Below, in pieces: positions 1-5,192 of a stretch of 5,192 nucleotides of DNA. The notes below the pieces were generated by a model. The model did not search any database. It worked only from the letters and a program-made list of their open reading frames with translations, and was not told the DNA's origin. The first letter of the stretch is position 1. The number at the start of each line of letters is the position of its first letter. A program made the position numbers and the translations under genes. Source of the DNA: Prolixibacteraceae bacterium (GTDB lineage Bacteria > Bacteroidota > Bacteroidia > Bacteroidales > Prolixibacteraceae); NCBI GenBank assembly GCA_018399395.1, contig JAGYOI010000126.1:1-5192 (forward strand). The letters are read 5' to 3'.

Positions 1-51
1 GAAATTTTCATAAAATAGATCTTAAAAGTGTTTGCCCTGAAGCAACTTTTT

Positions 52-80
52 TTTGATTTATTCATCAATTATGTATATTG
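52..80 (+). promoter_or_regulatory. Possible weak Bacteroidota-type promoter for the PD40 lipoprotein gene
   Basis: TTTG at 52-55 is followed, after an 18-base spacer, by TATATTG at 74-80. This resembles the Bacteroidota sigma pattern of a TTTG/TTG -33 element and TAnnTTTG -7 element, but one T of the -7 box is missing and the spacer is a base or so short. Transcription would begin near position 87 and leave a leader of only about 13 bases before the ATG at 100. AT-rich DNA produces such matches by chance, so this is tentative. Confidence 0.25.
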
Positions 81-99
81 CAAATTAAAACATATAATT

Positions 100-1182
100 A
101 TGAAACCCTCTGGAATTGTTGCCACACTATTACTGGCTTTTATTTTTTACGGATGCCCCTTCTCCCCAAACGGAGACAAGAATTATACAAAAGGTTATTT
201 CCCCGATGTAATTGTAAATTTTGTTGAGCTCAACAGCGAGTATGATGACATAAACATGGCACTGCTGGAACTGCACAGCTACAATGCCATTGCATTTTCA
301 TCGAACCGCTTGTCATCGGGGGGTCAATACGATATTGTTGGCCAGCCGGTCAACTTTATCTGGGATCAGCGCGAAGGAACATTTAATGTAGATACCGAAA
401 ATTACGCGTATGGCGAGTATAATTTCTTCTCTGAGTTTCTGGAACGCAGTCATACCGATGCCGATGAATATGGCCCTTACCTATTGACTTACAACGATGA
501 AGGCTACCTTTTTTATTCCGGCAATCAAAACGGGAAAAATGATGTAGTTTGGATGAAATACAAAAATGCATTTGAATATGTAAACCTTTCAGCACAAGAG
601 GTAGATTTGGATACTATATTTACAGGTCCAAATCCAGTACCCTTTTTATCATCGCCCGATTACAACGAAGGCTACATTTCGTTTCGAACTTTAAACACAC
701 CTTATGATCATATGAATATTGTTGGTGACAGCCTGGATTTTAAAAGTCTGGTGTACTGCAACGATTCTACCGGCAATTACGATATTTATGAAATTGAAAT
801 ACCCGACAGCATGGGATTTCTGAAATTTATCACCTCAAATTATCTTTACGAAAAGAAAACTTTAGAAGCTGTCAACAGCGAGTATAACGACCGCTGCCCC
901 AACGTATGTGGTAATTTTATGGTATTCAGTTCTGACCGGCCTGGCGGACTGGGTGGTTACGATTTTTATTATTCAATTTATGAAAACGGTCAATGGGGCG
1001 AGCCAGTTAATTTTGGTGCGCCAATAAATTCTGAAAAAGATGAATACCGGGCCATAGCCATCAAAGCACAAGAGTACGAAAACGACTTGTTATTGTTTTC
1101 ATCAAACCGGTCTGAAGGCTTAGGTGGTTTTGATATTTATTATACAGGCATTAATGAAATGCCTGTTGAAAAATACGAATAA
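100..1182 (+). CDS. PD40 (TolB-like beta-propeller) repeat lipoprotein
   Basis: Predicted 360-residue envelope lipoprotein. The ATG at 100 is preferred over an in-frame GTG at 28 because it gives a typical lipoprotein signal peptide: a hydrophobic stretch at residues 6-17 ending in Phe-Tyr-Gly-Cys, with Cys19 as the lipidation site. The rest carries propeller-type repeats. NSEY-like openings at about residues 45, 259 and 310 each lead to an FSSNR/FSSDR strand (66-70, 276-280, 333-337), then a Gly-rich turn and YDI/YDFYY/FDIYY. Between the last two repeats lies WGEPVNFGAPIN, the classic linker of Bacteroidota PD40 proteins. Residues 115-250 hold more divergent blades (FYSGN, YDIYEIE). PD40 blades usually bind peptides, peptidoglycan or glycans. 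No OmpA C-terminal domain or enzyme motif is present, so the partner is unknown. Membrane attachment is well supported; the specific role is not. A 9-bp hairpin overlaps the last codons. Confidence 0.85.
   Translation: MKPSGIVATLLLAFIFYGCPFSPNGDKNYTKGYFPDVIVNFVELNSEYDDINMALLELHSYNAIAFSSNRLSSGGQYDIVGQPVNFIWDQREGTFNVDTENYAYGEYNFFSEFLERSHTDADEYGPYLLTYNDEGYLFYSGNQNGKNDVVWMKYKNAFEYVNLSAQEVDLDTIFTGPNPVPFLSSPDYNEGYISFRTLNTPYDHMNIVGDSLDFKSLVYCNDSTGNYDIYEIEIPDSMGFLKFITSNYLYEKKTLEAVNSEYNDRCPNVCGNFMVFSSDRPGGLGGYDFYYSIYENGQWGEPVNFGAPINSEKDEYRAIAIKAQEYENDLLLFSSNRSEGLGGFDIYYTGINEMPVEKYE
1144..1166 (+). repeat. Perfect 9-bp hairpin at the end of the PD40 lipoprotein gene
   Basis: ACAGGCATT at 1144-1152 and its exact reverse complement AATGCCTGT at 1158-1166 are separated by a five-base loop (AATGA). 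It lies inside the coding sequence and ends 14 bases before the TAA stop codon. No T tract follows on either strand, so it is not a standard intrinsic terminator. It could stabilise the mRNA 3' end or be a by-product of the codons used. Confidence 0.5.
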
Positions 1183-1211
1183 TACCTCAAAACACATTTC
1201 ACTCTCTTACG

Positions 1212-1307
1212 ATCAAAAAAAAAATTGCTGAACCTAAGAAACAAATTGAACAGGGTTTAGTAATTGAGCAAGATGAACAAAACAAAGAATTTGAAAATCA
1301 CTATTAA
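1212..1307 (+). pseudogene. Possible gene remnant lacking a start codon, beside an A10 tract
   Basis: Between the two lipoprotein genes, a frame starting at ATC (1212) reads 31 sense codons to TAA at 1305-1307. Its composition is protein-like and charged, including KKQIEQGLVIEQDEQNKEF. No ATG, GTG or TTG lies in frame between the previous stop and this stretch. Its start is merged with a run of ten A (1215-1224). Removing one A would join it to an ATG at 1154 in another frame, giving a 50-residue product. The IEQG...DE..KEF pattern reminds me of C-terminal tails of small type II antitoxins, but that is an impression and not a family match. It may be a decayed gene tail, a slippage-controlled small gene, or chance. 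Confidence 0.3.
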
Positions 1308-1358
1308 ATAAGCCTTTTTTTTATAAATTCGCTCAAGTTTATTAAAAAAAACATAATT

Positions 1359-1364
1359 AGGAGG
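1359..1364 (+). promoter_or_regulatory. Isolated consensus Shine-Dalgarno-like AGGAGG
   Basis: A perfect AGGAGG lies 16 bases before the ATG at 1381, too far for normal spacing, and no start codon sits 5-9 bases downstream. It matters because the ATG at 1381 would add 17 residues (MTICKFHELQHFKKFTY) in front of the lipoprotein signal, whereas the start at 1432 gives a normal signal. Strong Shine-Dalgarno sites are uncommon in Bacteroidota, so this may be coincidence or a relic of an earlier start. Confidence 0.3.
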
Positions 1365-1431
1365 TCAATCACAATATAGAATGACCATATGCAAGTTTCA
1401 TGAATTACAACATTTTAAAAAGTTTACATAT

Positions 1432-2034
1432 ATGAAATTTTTAAGTTTAATTATTACGATTGTGATGTTTACTTCATGTCAGTCATCAAGTAATAAATCA
1501 CAAGAAAACAACGAAACAGATTCAAAAACACAAGTCGCAACACAAAACAAACAGGAAAAAAATTGGAATGAGGAATTAACACAAGCTGCTTTAGGCGGGG
1601 ATATAAATACAGTTAAAGAGGCACTAAAACACGGTGCGATTGTAAACACGGTAAATGAAAATGACAACTCCGCGCTAATGTTGGCTGCATACAATGGTCA
1701 TACTAAAGTTGTTCAATTACTTATCGATAACGGTGCCACCGTAAACAATAAAGACAAGAATAACCGAACAGCTTTAATGTTTGCTTCAAGCGGGCCTTTT
1801 GCAGAAACAGTATCCCTACTGCTCGAAAATGGTGCTACGGTTAACGAAGTGGATAATGTTGAGGGATTTACTGCCTTAATGTTTGCTGCCTCTGAAGGCA
1901 ACAGCAATGTAGTTCGTGTTTTACTTAAAAACGGGGCCGACAAAAGTATACTAGATGCCGATAACGAAAGTGCTTATGACTTTGCTATAGCAAATCAACA
2001 TCCCGAAACAGCAAAAATCATAAAAGACTTCTAA
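1432..2034 (+). CDS. Ankyrin-repeat lipoprotein
   Basis: Predicted 200-residue lipoprotein. The start at 1432 is chosen over the in-frame ATG at 1381 because it gives a compact signal peptide: Lys2, a hydrophobic stretch 3-13, and Phe-Thr-Ser-Cys with Cys16 as the lipidation site. Residues 17-43 form a hydrophilic linker rich in Gln, Asn, Ser and Lys, typical of the tether after a lipidated Cys. Residues 46-200 hold about five ankyrin repeats. The diagnostic pieces are ALKHGAIVN (64-72), SALMLAAYNGH (80-90), LLIDNGATVN (96-105), TALMFAS (113-119), LLLENGATVN (129-138), TALMFAASEGN (147-157) and VLLKNGADKS (163-172), ending in a capping helix. Ankyrin repeats bind proteins and no catalytic motif is seen, so a binding role at the membrane is inferred; the partner is unknown. 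By eye the gene is more AT-rich than the kinase 18 bases downstream, with which it is probably co-transcribed. Confidence 0.88.
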   Translation: MKFLSLIITIVMFTSCQSSSNKSQENNETDSKTQVATQNKQEKNWNEELTQAALGGDINTVKEALKHGAIVNTVNENDNSALMLAAYNGHTKVVQLLIDNGATVNNKDKNNRTALMFASSGPFAETVSLLLENGATVNEVDNVEGFTALMFAASEGNSNVVRVLLKNGADKSILDADNESAYDFAIANQHPETAKIIKDF

Positions 2035-2040
2035 ATACCA

Positions 2041-2047
2041 GAAAGGA
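2041..2047 (+). promoter_or_regulatory. Ribosome binding site for the nucleoside kinase
   Basis: GAAAGGA ends five bases before the ATG at 2053 and lies wholly in the short gap after the ankyrin gene's stop. It supports the chosen kinase start and independent initiation within a shared transcript. Confidence 0.55.
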
Positions 2048-2052
2048 TTTAA

Positions 2053-3717
2053 ATGCGAAGTATAGAAATATATTGCGAAAACACCAATCAATTCAAACAA
2101 TACCCGCTGGGAACTACCCTTATGGAGATAGCCGGCGACCTGAATATCAAAACCGAATCGCCAATTTGTGGTGCCCTGGTCAATAACAAGGTACGCGAAC
2201 TGTCATTCGACATTGTAAAGCCCAAAAACATTCGTTTTATCGACTACAGCCACCCCGATGGTCAACGAATGTACATCCGCTCCGTTTTTTTTATGATGTA
2301 TGCAGCTGTCAGGGAACTTTACCCCGAAGCAAAGCTAAAAATCGACCATGCTATATCCCGTGGCTATTACTGCGAAATTGAAGATCTTGACAGAGAAAAC
2401 TGCGAAAGCTGTGTTTTCGAAATCAAAAACCATATGAAAGAACTGGTTGAAAAAAACCTTCCTTTTCAGCGGAAAGGCAAACAGTTGAGCCGTGTACTGG
2501 AAGAGTACATGGAAAACGGACTCGACGACAAACTGCGGCTCTATGCCGATTCGGGTTGGTTGTATGCATACGTTTATTACCTGGGCGATGCCGTGAATTA
2601 TTTTCACGGGCACCTTTTACCCTCAACGGGTTACTTGCAAAACTTCGACCTCGAACAATTCAATGGCGGCATGTTGCTAAGGCTGCCCAGTGCTAAAGTA
2701 TTTAACCGCTTACGCGACTACGTGCACCAACAAAAACTCTTTGATATTTTCAGGGAGCATAAAGGCTGGGCCGAAATTCTGGGCATGGGCGACATCGGGC
2801 AACTCAACACTTTTGTAAAACAAGGCAAAGCCGGCGAAATCATAAAAATATCAGAAGCCCTGCACGAGAAAAAAATTGCGGAAATAGCAACAATTATTTC
2901 CGAAAAGAACCCCCGGCCACGCATCGCGCTTATTGCCGGTCCTTCATCATCGGGGAAAACAACCTTTAGCAAACGCCTGCGTGTTCAACTGGCGGTTTGC
3001 GGACTGCGGCCACACACGCTATCGCTCGATAATTATTTTGTCGACCGTGAACACACCCCGCTTGACGATGATGGAAATTATGATTTTGAAGCGCTTGAAG
3101 CCATTGATGTAGATTTTTTCAACCAACAACTTGTTCAAATTATAAAAGGTGAAGCCATTGAGCTGCCCAAGTTCAGTTTTGCCGATGGCAAGCGCTATTT
3201 TGATGGTGACATTATGCAACTCGATGACGATGAGATTCTTATCATCGAAGGCATACATGCCCTTAATCCCGAACTTATTACCAAAGTTGACCCGCAAATG
3301 ACTTATCGTATTTTCATTTCGGCGTTAACATCCATATCCATTGACGACCACAACCCAATTTCAACCACCGACAACCGGCTGATACGGCGCATCATCCGCG
3401 ATGCACGCTACCGTAGTTACTCGGCACTCGAAACCATCAGGCGGTGGCCGAGTGTTCGCCGTGGTGAGGAAAAAAACATTTTCCCTCACCAGGAGAATTC
3501 CGATATCATGTTTAACTCGGCCTTGCTATACGAATTGGCCGTATTAAAAAAACACCTGGAACCACTGTTGAAATCGGTGCCCGAAAATCAGCCTGAATTT
3601 GCCGAATCGCTCCGGCTACTGAAATTTATGGGCTATTTCAAAAATATTGAAGACTCAGAAATTCCACCAACATCGCTGATACGTGAATTTTTGGGTGGCA
3701 GCAGTTTTAATTATTGA
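2053..3717 (+). CDS. Nucleoside (uridine/cytidine) kinase with N-terminal TGS and ThrRS-like SAD domains
   Basis: A 554-residue cytoplasmic kinase, full length for the fused form seen in Bacteroidota and some anaerobes. Residues 1-62 are a TGS domain. Residues about 72-215 resemble the second additional (editing) domain of threonyl-tRNA synthetase (RELYPEAKLKI at 88-98, LPSTG at 189-193). Its metal-binding residues appear lost: aligned on these anchors, the HxxxH positions are Arg76 and Phe80, and the later Cys and His are Phe184 and Leu188. Residues 285-505 form a P-loop kinase of the uridine kinase/phosphoribulokinase superfamily: Walker A GPSSSGKT (296-303), DNYF (326-329), IIEGIHAL (397-404), RLIRRIIRDARYR (442-454), and DIMFNSALLYEL (484-495). 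The expected reaction is NTP-dependent phosphorylation of uridine or cytidine to UMP or CMP in pyrimidine salvage. Substrate choice cannot be read from sequence alone, so 'nucleoside kinase' is the safe name. It overlaps the convergent hydrolase gene by seven bases. Confidence 0.92.
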   Translation: MRSIEIYCENTNQFKQYPLGTTLMEIAGDLNIKTESPICGALVNNKVRELSFDIVKPKNIRFIDYSHPDGQRMYIRSVFFMMYAAVRELYPEAKLKIDHAISRGYYCEIEDLDRENCESCVFEIKNHMKELVEKNLPFQRKGKQLSRVLEEYMENGLDDKLRLYADSGWLYAYVYYLGDAVNYFHGHLLPSTGYLQNFDLEQFNGGMLLRLPSAKVFNRLRDYVHQQKLFDIFREHKGWAEILGMGDIGQLNTFVKQGKAGEIIKISEALHEKKIAEIATIISEKNPRPRIALIAGPSSSGKTTFSKRLRVQLAVCGLRPHTLSLDNYFVDREHTPLDDDGNYDFEALEAIDVDFFNQQLVQIIKGEAIELPKFSFADGKRYFDGDIMQLDDDEILIIEGIHALNPELITKVDPQMTYRIFISALTSISIDDHNPISTTDNRLIRRIIRDARYRSYSALETIRRWPSVRRGEEKNIFPHQENSDIMFNSALLYELAVLKKHLEPLLKSVPENQPEFAESLRLLKFMGYFKNIEDSEIPPTSLIREFLGGSSFNY

Positions 3718-4346
3718 AGAAAAGGGTTACCCGTTTTTTCTTCGGCAATGGTTGTGGTTGGTCCATGCCCCGGATAAACAATAACGTCGCCGGGCAAAGT
3801 CAGCAATTTTTGTTTTATACCATCAATTAAAGTGTCGTAATCGCCTTTGGGCAAATCGGTACGGCCAATGCTGCCCCTGAAAAGCACATCGCCTGCAATC
3901 AGGCTGCCACTTTCGGCCTCATAAAAACACAAACTACCCGGTGAATGGCCCGGCACATGAAAAAGCCGGAGTGTTGTATTGCCAAACTTAACGGTATCGC
4001 CTTCGTTTAAAGCTTTTTCGGCAGGCTCGATGGGTGCGATATTCATCCCGAACATGGCACCCTTCGAAGGTGCCGATTCTACCAAAAATGCATCATCGGG
4101 ATGTGCCTCCCATTGCAGCACGTATTTTTCGCGACATTGGTTAACGCCAAAAATATGGTCGAAATGGCAGTGGGTATTAATTAGCTTCACCGGTTTCAGG
4201 TTGCTTTTTGTAATAAAAGAATCAAGTTGTTTAAATTCTTCATCAGTAAAACAACCGGGATCAACAATGGCACATTCGCCCGTTTCGTCGTACAACACAA
4301 AAGTATTTTCCTGCAAAGGGTTGAATGGAAATATCTTAACTTTCAT
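3711..4346 (-). CDS. Metallo-beta-lactamase-fold hydrolase, glyoxalase II/YcbL-like
   Basis: A 211-residue soluble cytoplasmic enzyme of usual length for the short glyoxalase II-like group. The metal-binding set is complete: THCHFDH (58-64, giving His59, His61, Asp63, His64), His134 in VPGHSPGS, Asp153 in AGDVLF, and His194 in YPGHGP. The GRTDLPKGD segment (161-169) and the terminal GNPFL are typical of YcbL-type members, which lack the long C-terminal glutathione-binding domain of classical GloB. Expected chemistry is binuclear-metal hydrolysis of a thioester such as S-lactoylglutathione or a related thiol adduct; the true substrate is unknown, and Bacteroidota generally rely on other thiols. 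The ATG at 4346 is 17 bases after the pcm stop, with only an A-rich upstream region (CTAAAAGCATAAAA) as a possible ribosome site, so it is likely the second gene of a pcm operon. Its stop lies within the last codons of the opposing kinase. Confidence 0.92.
   Translation of the reverse strand: MKVKIFPFNPLQENTFVLYDETGECAIVDPGCFTDEEFKQLDSFITKSNLKPVKLINTHCHFDHIFGVNQCREKYVLQWEAHPDDAFLVESAPSKGAMFGMNIAPIEPAEKALNEGDTVKFGNTTLRLFHVPGHSPGSLCFYEAESGSLIAGDVLFRGSIGRTDLPKGDYDTLIDGIKQKLLTLPGDVIVYPGHGPTTTIAEEKTGNPFLQ
3716..3743 (+). terminator. Terminator-like hairpin for the kinase transcript, inside the convergent hydrolase gene
   Basis: Immediately at the kinase TGA, GAAGAAAA (3716-3723) pairs exactly with TTTTCTTC (3736-3743). 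Inside it, GGG (3724-3726) pairs with CCC (3730-3732) around a TTA loop, with GTT bulged on one side. Read differently, it is a short GGG/CCC stem followed by six T (3734-3739), the form of an intrinsic terminator. The reverse strand also has an A-flanked stem and a T-rich end (TTTTCTTC), so it could act in both directions, although for the minus-strand gene it falls just before the stop codon. The GC core is only 3 bp, so strength is uncertain. Confidence 0.4.
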
Positions 4347-4363
4347 TTTTATGCTTTTAGTAT

Positions 4364-5008
4364 TTAACTCGTTCCTTTAAGCAAGGGCACAAAACTAAAC
4401 ATGCCATATTGCTTTTCATCAAATTCATTTTCACTTACACGTTCAACAACCGTCATCACCTGATGTTCACCCTTGCTTACCGGAATCACCAACCGCGCCC
4501 CAACCTTCAATTGTTGTTTCAGGTCATCGGGAATGTACGGCGCTCCGGCTGTAACTACAATGCCATCGAACGGCCCGTAGGTTGGCAACCCTTTGTATCC
4601 GTCGCCAAAAAAGAAACGCGGTTGATAACCTATTTTGGGCAAAAGTTGTTGCACTTTCACATACAGTTCGCGTTGCCGCTCGATGGTAAAAACCTGCGCC
4701 CCCATTTCGAGCAATACAGCCGCCTGATAACCAGAGCCGGTACCCACCTCCAGTATTTTACTGTTTGTGGCTACATCTAAAAGCTGGGTTTGAAAAGCTA
4801 CGGTATAGGGTTGCGAAATGGTTTGCCCGGCCCCAATCGGGAAAGCCTGGTCTTTGTAGGCAAACTTAACAAAGCTGCTTTCCATAAAAAGGTGCCGTGG
4901 TACTTTACCGATCGCATCGAGCACCAACGGGTCGGTTATTCCTTTTTCTGCTACCGTTTCTACCAATTTCCGGCGCATACCTTTATGCCGCAATGAATCG
5001 TGAACCAT
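4364..5008 (-). CDS. pcm: Protein-L-isoaspartate O-methyltransferase
   Basis: A 214-residue cytoplasmic enzyme of normal family length. It transfers a methyl group from S-adenosylmethionine to L-isoaspartyl residues formed by ageing of Asn and Asp, which starts their repair to normal aspartate. Visible hallmarks in order are: N-terminal HKGMRRKLVE (8-17); VPRHLF (36-41); the substrate-loop signature GQTISQPY (61-68); motif I EVGTGSGYQAA (87-97) for SAM binding; the acidic end of the next strand at VFTIE (106-110); FDGIVVTAGAP (147-157); and GARLVIPV (170-177). The ATG at 5008 is kept because homologues of this phylum begin with a similar short helix before the HKG segment; a later Met11 would cut it. 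It is the first gene of a minus-strand pair with the MBL hydrolase. A good Bacteroidota -7 element lies 39-46 bases upstream of its start codon. Confidence 0.96.
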   Translation of the reverse strand: MVHDSLRHKGMRRKLVETVAEKGITDPLVLDAIGKVPRHLFMESSFVKFAYKDQAFPIGAGQTISQPYTVAFQTQLLDVATNSKILEVGTGSGYQAAVLLEMGAQVFTIERQRELYVKVQQLLPKIGYQPRFFFGDGYKGLPTYGPFDGIVVTAGAPYIPDDLKQQLKVGARLVIPVSKGEHQVMTVVERVSENEFDEKQYGMFSFVPLLKGTS

Positions 5009-5046
5009 GAAACTTTTAATCGTTATATTCGTTATTAGATTAAACC

Positions 5047-5076
5047 CAAAGTTAACCCGATTAAGGCTTGAGAAAA
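5047..5076 (-). promoter_or_regulatory. Probable Bacteroidota-type promoter for pcm and the MBL hydrolase
   Basis: On the minus strand, 5054-5047 reads TAACTTTG, an exact match to the TAnnTTTG -7 element. About 19 bases upstream, a TTTT (5076-5073) is a poor but acceptable stand-in for the TTTG -33 element. Transcription would start near 5040 and give a leader of roughly 30 bases before the ATG at 5008. The exact -7 match and its sensible position are the support; the -33 box is weak. Confidence 0.5.
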
Positions 5077-5154
5077 GTTTTTTAAATGCTTTTTTTTAAC
5101 GAACAGAGAAACTCGTTATAAATAAATGGCTTACATTTCTTCAAAAATACACGA

Positions 5155-5192
5155 ATGATTAAATGCCTGATCATAGGAACTCAAAATTCAGT
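5155..5192 (+). CDS. Possible start of a gene cut off by the window edge
   Basis: An ATG at 5155 opens a frame that stays open to the last base, reading MIKCLIIGTQNS. The basic start followed by a short hydrophobic beta-strand (CLII) resembles the opening of many Rossmann-like or receiver-domain proteins. LytTR response regulators of Bacteroidota often begin MIKCLIIDDE, but the acidic pair is absent here (Gly-Thr instead), so I do not assign that family. Just upstream, TACATTTC (5132-5139) is one base from a -7 element, with no clear -33 partner. With 12 codons visible, this is only a plausible gene start, divergent from pcm. Confidence 0.35.
   Translation, partial: MIKCLIIGTQNS

Noticed and set aside
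28..99. GTG at 28 as the start of the PD40 lipoprotein
   Set aside because: It would place 24 extra residues ahead of a normal lipoprotein signal peptide; the ATG at 100 gives a standard one with Cys19.
231..885. Exact 13-base repeat CAACAGCGAGTAT at 231-243 and 873-885
   Set aside because: Both copies encode the NSEY start of a propeller repeat in the same protein, so the protein repeat explains it.
1311..1330. Run of eight T at 1315-1322 as a terminator
   Set aside because: No GC-containing stem precedes it, only AT-rich sequence.
1381..1431. ATG at 1381 as the start of the ankyrin lipoprotein
   Set aside because: It adds 17 non-signal-like residues before the lipoprotein signal, and the AGGAGG is 16 bases away; ATG 1432 fits better, though this is not fully settled.
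2335..2972. Several minus-strand open frames opposite the kinase
   Set aside because: They mirror the kinase codons, lack start-site signals and have no protein features of their own.
3979..4380. 133-codon plus-strand open frame
   Set aside because: It lies opposite the well-supported MBL hydrolase, whose metal-binding motifs are complete; the plus-strand translation shows no recognisable domain.
4409..4780. 123-codon plus-strand open frame
   Set aside because: It is antisense to pcm, whose motifs are intact; it is a coding shadow.
5097..5118. Inverted repeat TAACGA/TCGTTA with a 10-base loop
   Set aside because: The stem is short and AT-rich. The T run precedes it on the plus strand and an A run follows it on the minus strand, so it has no terminator form; there is no evidence of an operator.

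Overview
The window looks like an ordinary chromosomal stretch from a member of the Bacteroidota. The reasons are: AT-rich intergenic DNA; two lipoproteins with short signal peptides; a PD40-propeller lipoprotein of the kind common in that phylum; a TGS/SAD-type fused nucleoside kinase; mostly A-rich start regions without Shine-Dalgarno sequences; and a good match to the Bacteroidota -7 promoter element (TAnnTTTG) upstream of pcm. Marinilabiliales/Prolixibacteraceae is my best guess from protein flavour, but it is inference only.

Layout: (1) Positions 100-1182 (+) hold a lipoprotein built from PD40/TolB-like propeller repeats. (2) Positions 1183-1431 are AT-rich. They contain a coding-like remnant without a start codon next to an A10 tract, and an isolated AGGAGG. 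(3) Positions 1432-2034 (+) hold a small ankyrin-repeat lipoprotein. It is followed after 18 bases by a 554-residue nucleoside (uridine/cytidine) kinase at 2053-3717 (+), and the two are probably co-transcribed. (4) Converging on the kinase with a 7-base overlap is a minus-strand pair. pcm (protein-L-isoaspartate O-methyltransferase, 4364-5008) lies upstream and a metallo-beta-lactamase-fold hydrolase of glyoxalase II/YcbL type (3711-4346) lies 17 bases downstream. (5) Positions 5009-5154 carry a probable pcm promoter, and a further plus-strand gene may begin at 5155 and run off the window.

How the genes relate: the minus-strand pair looks like a housekeeping damage-repair unit, with pcm repairing aged proteins and the MBL enzyme probably hydrolysing thioesters or detoxification intermediates. 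The kinase serves pyrimidine salvage. The two lipoproteins are envelope proteins of unknown specific role. I see no mobile element, CRISPR array, tRNA or rRNA, and no convincing new multi-gene system. The most notable points are the editing-dead ThrRS-like module on the kinase, the remnant beside the A10 tract, the terminator-like hairpin inside the convergent overlap, and the unusual leader of the ankyrin lipoprotein.
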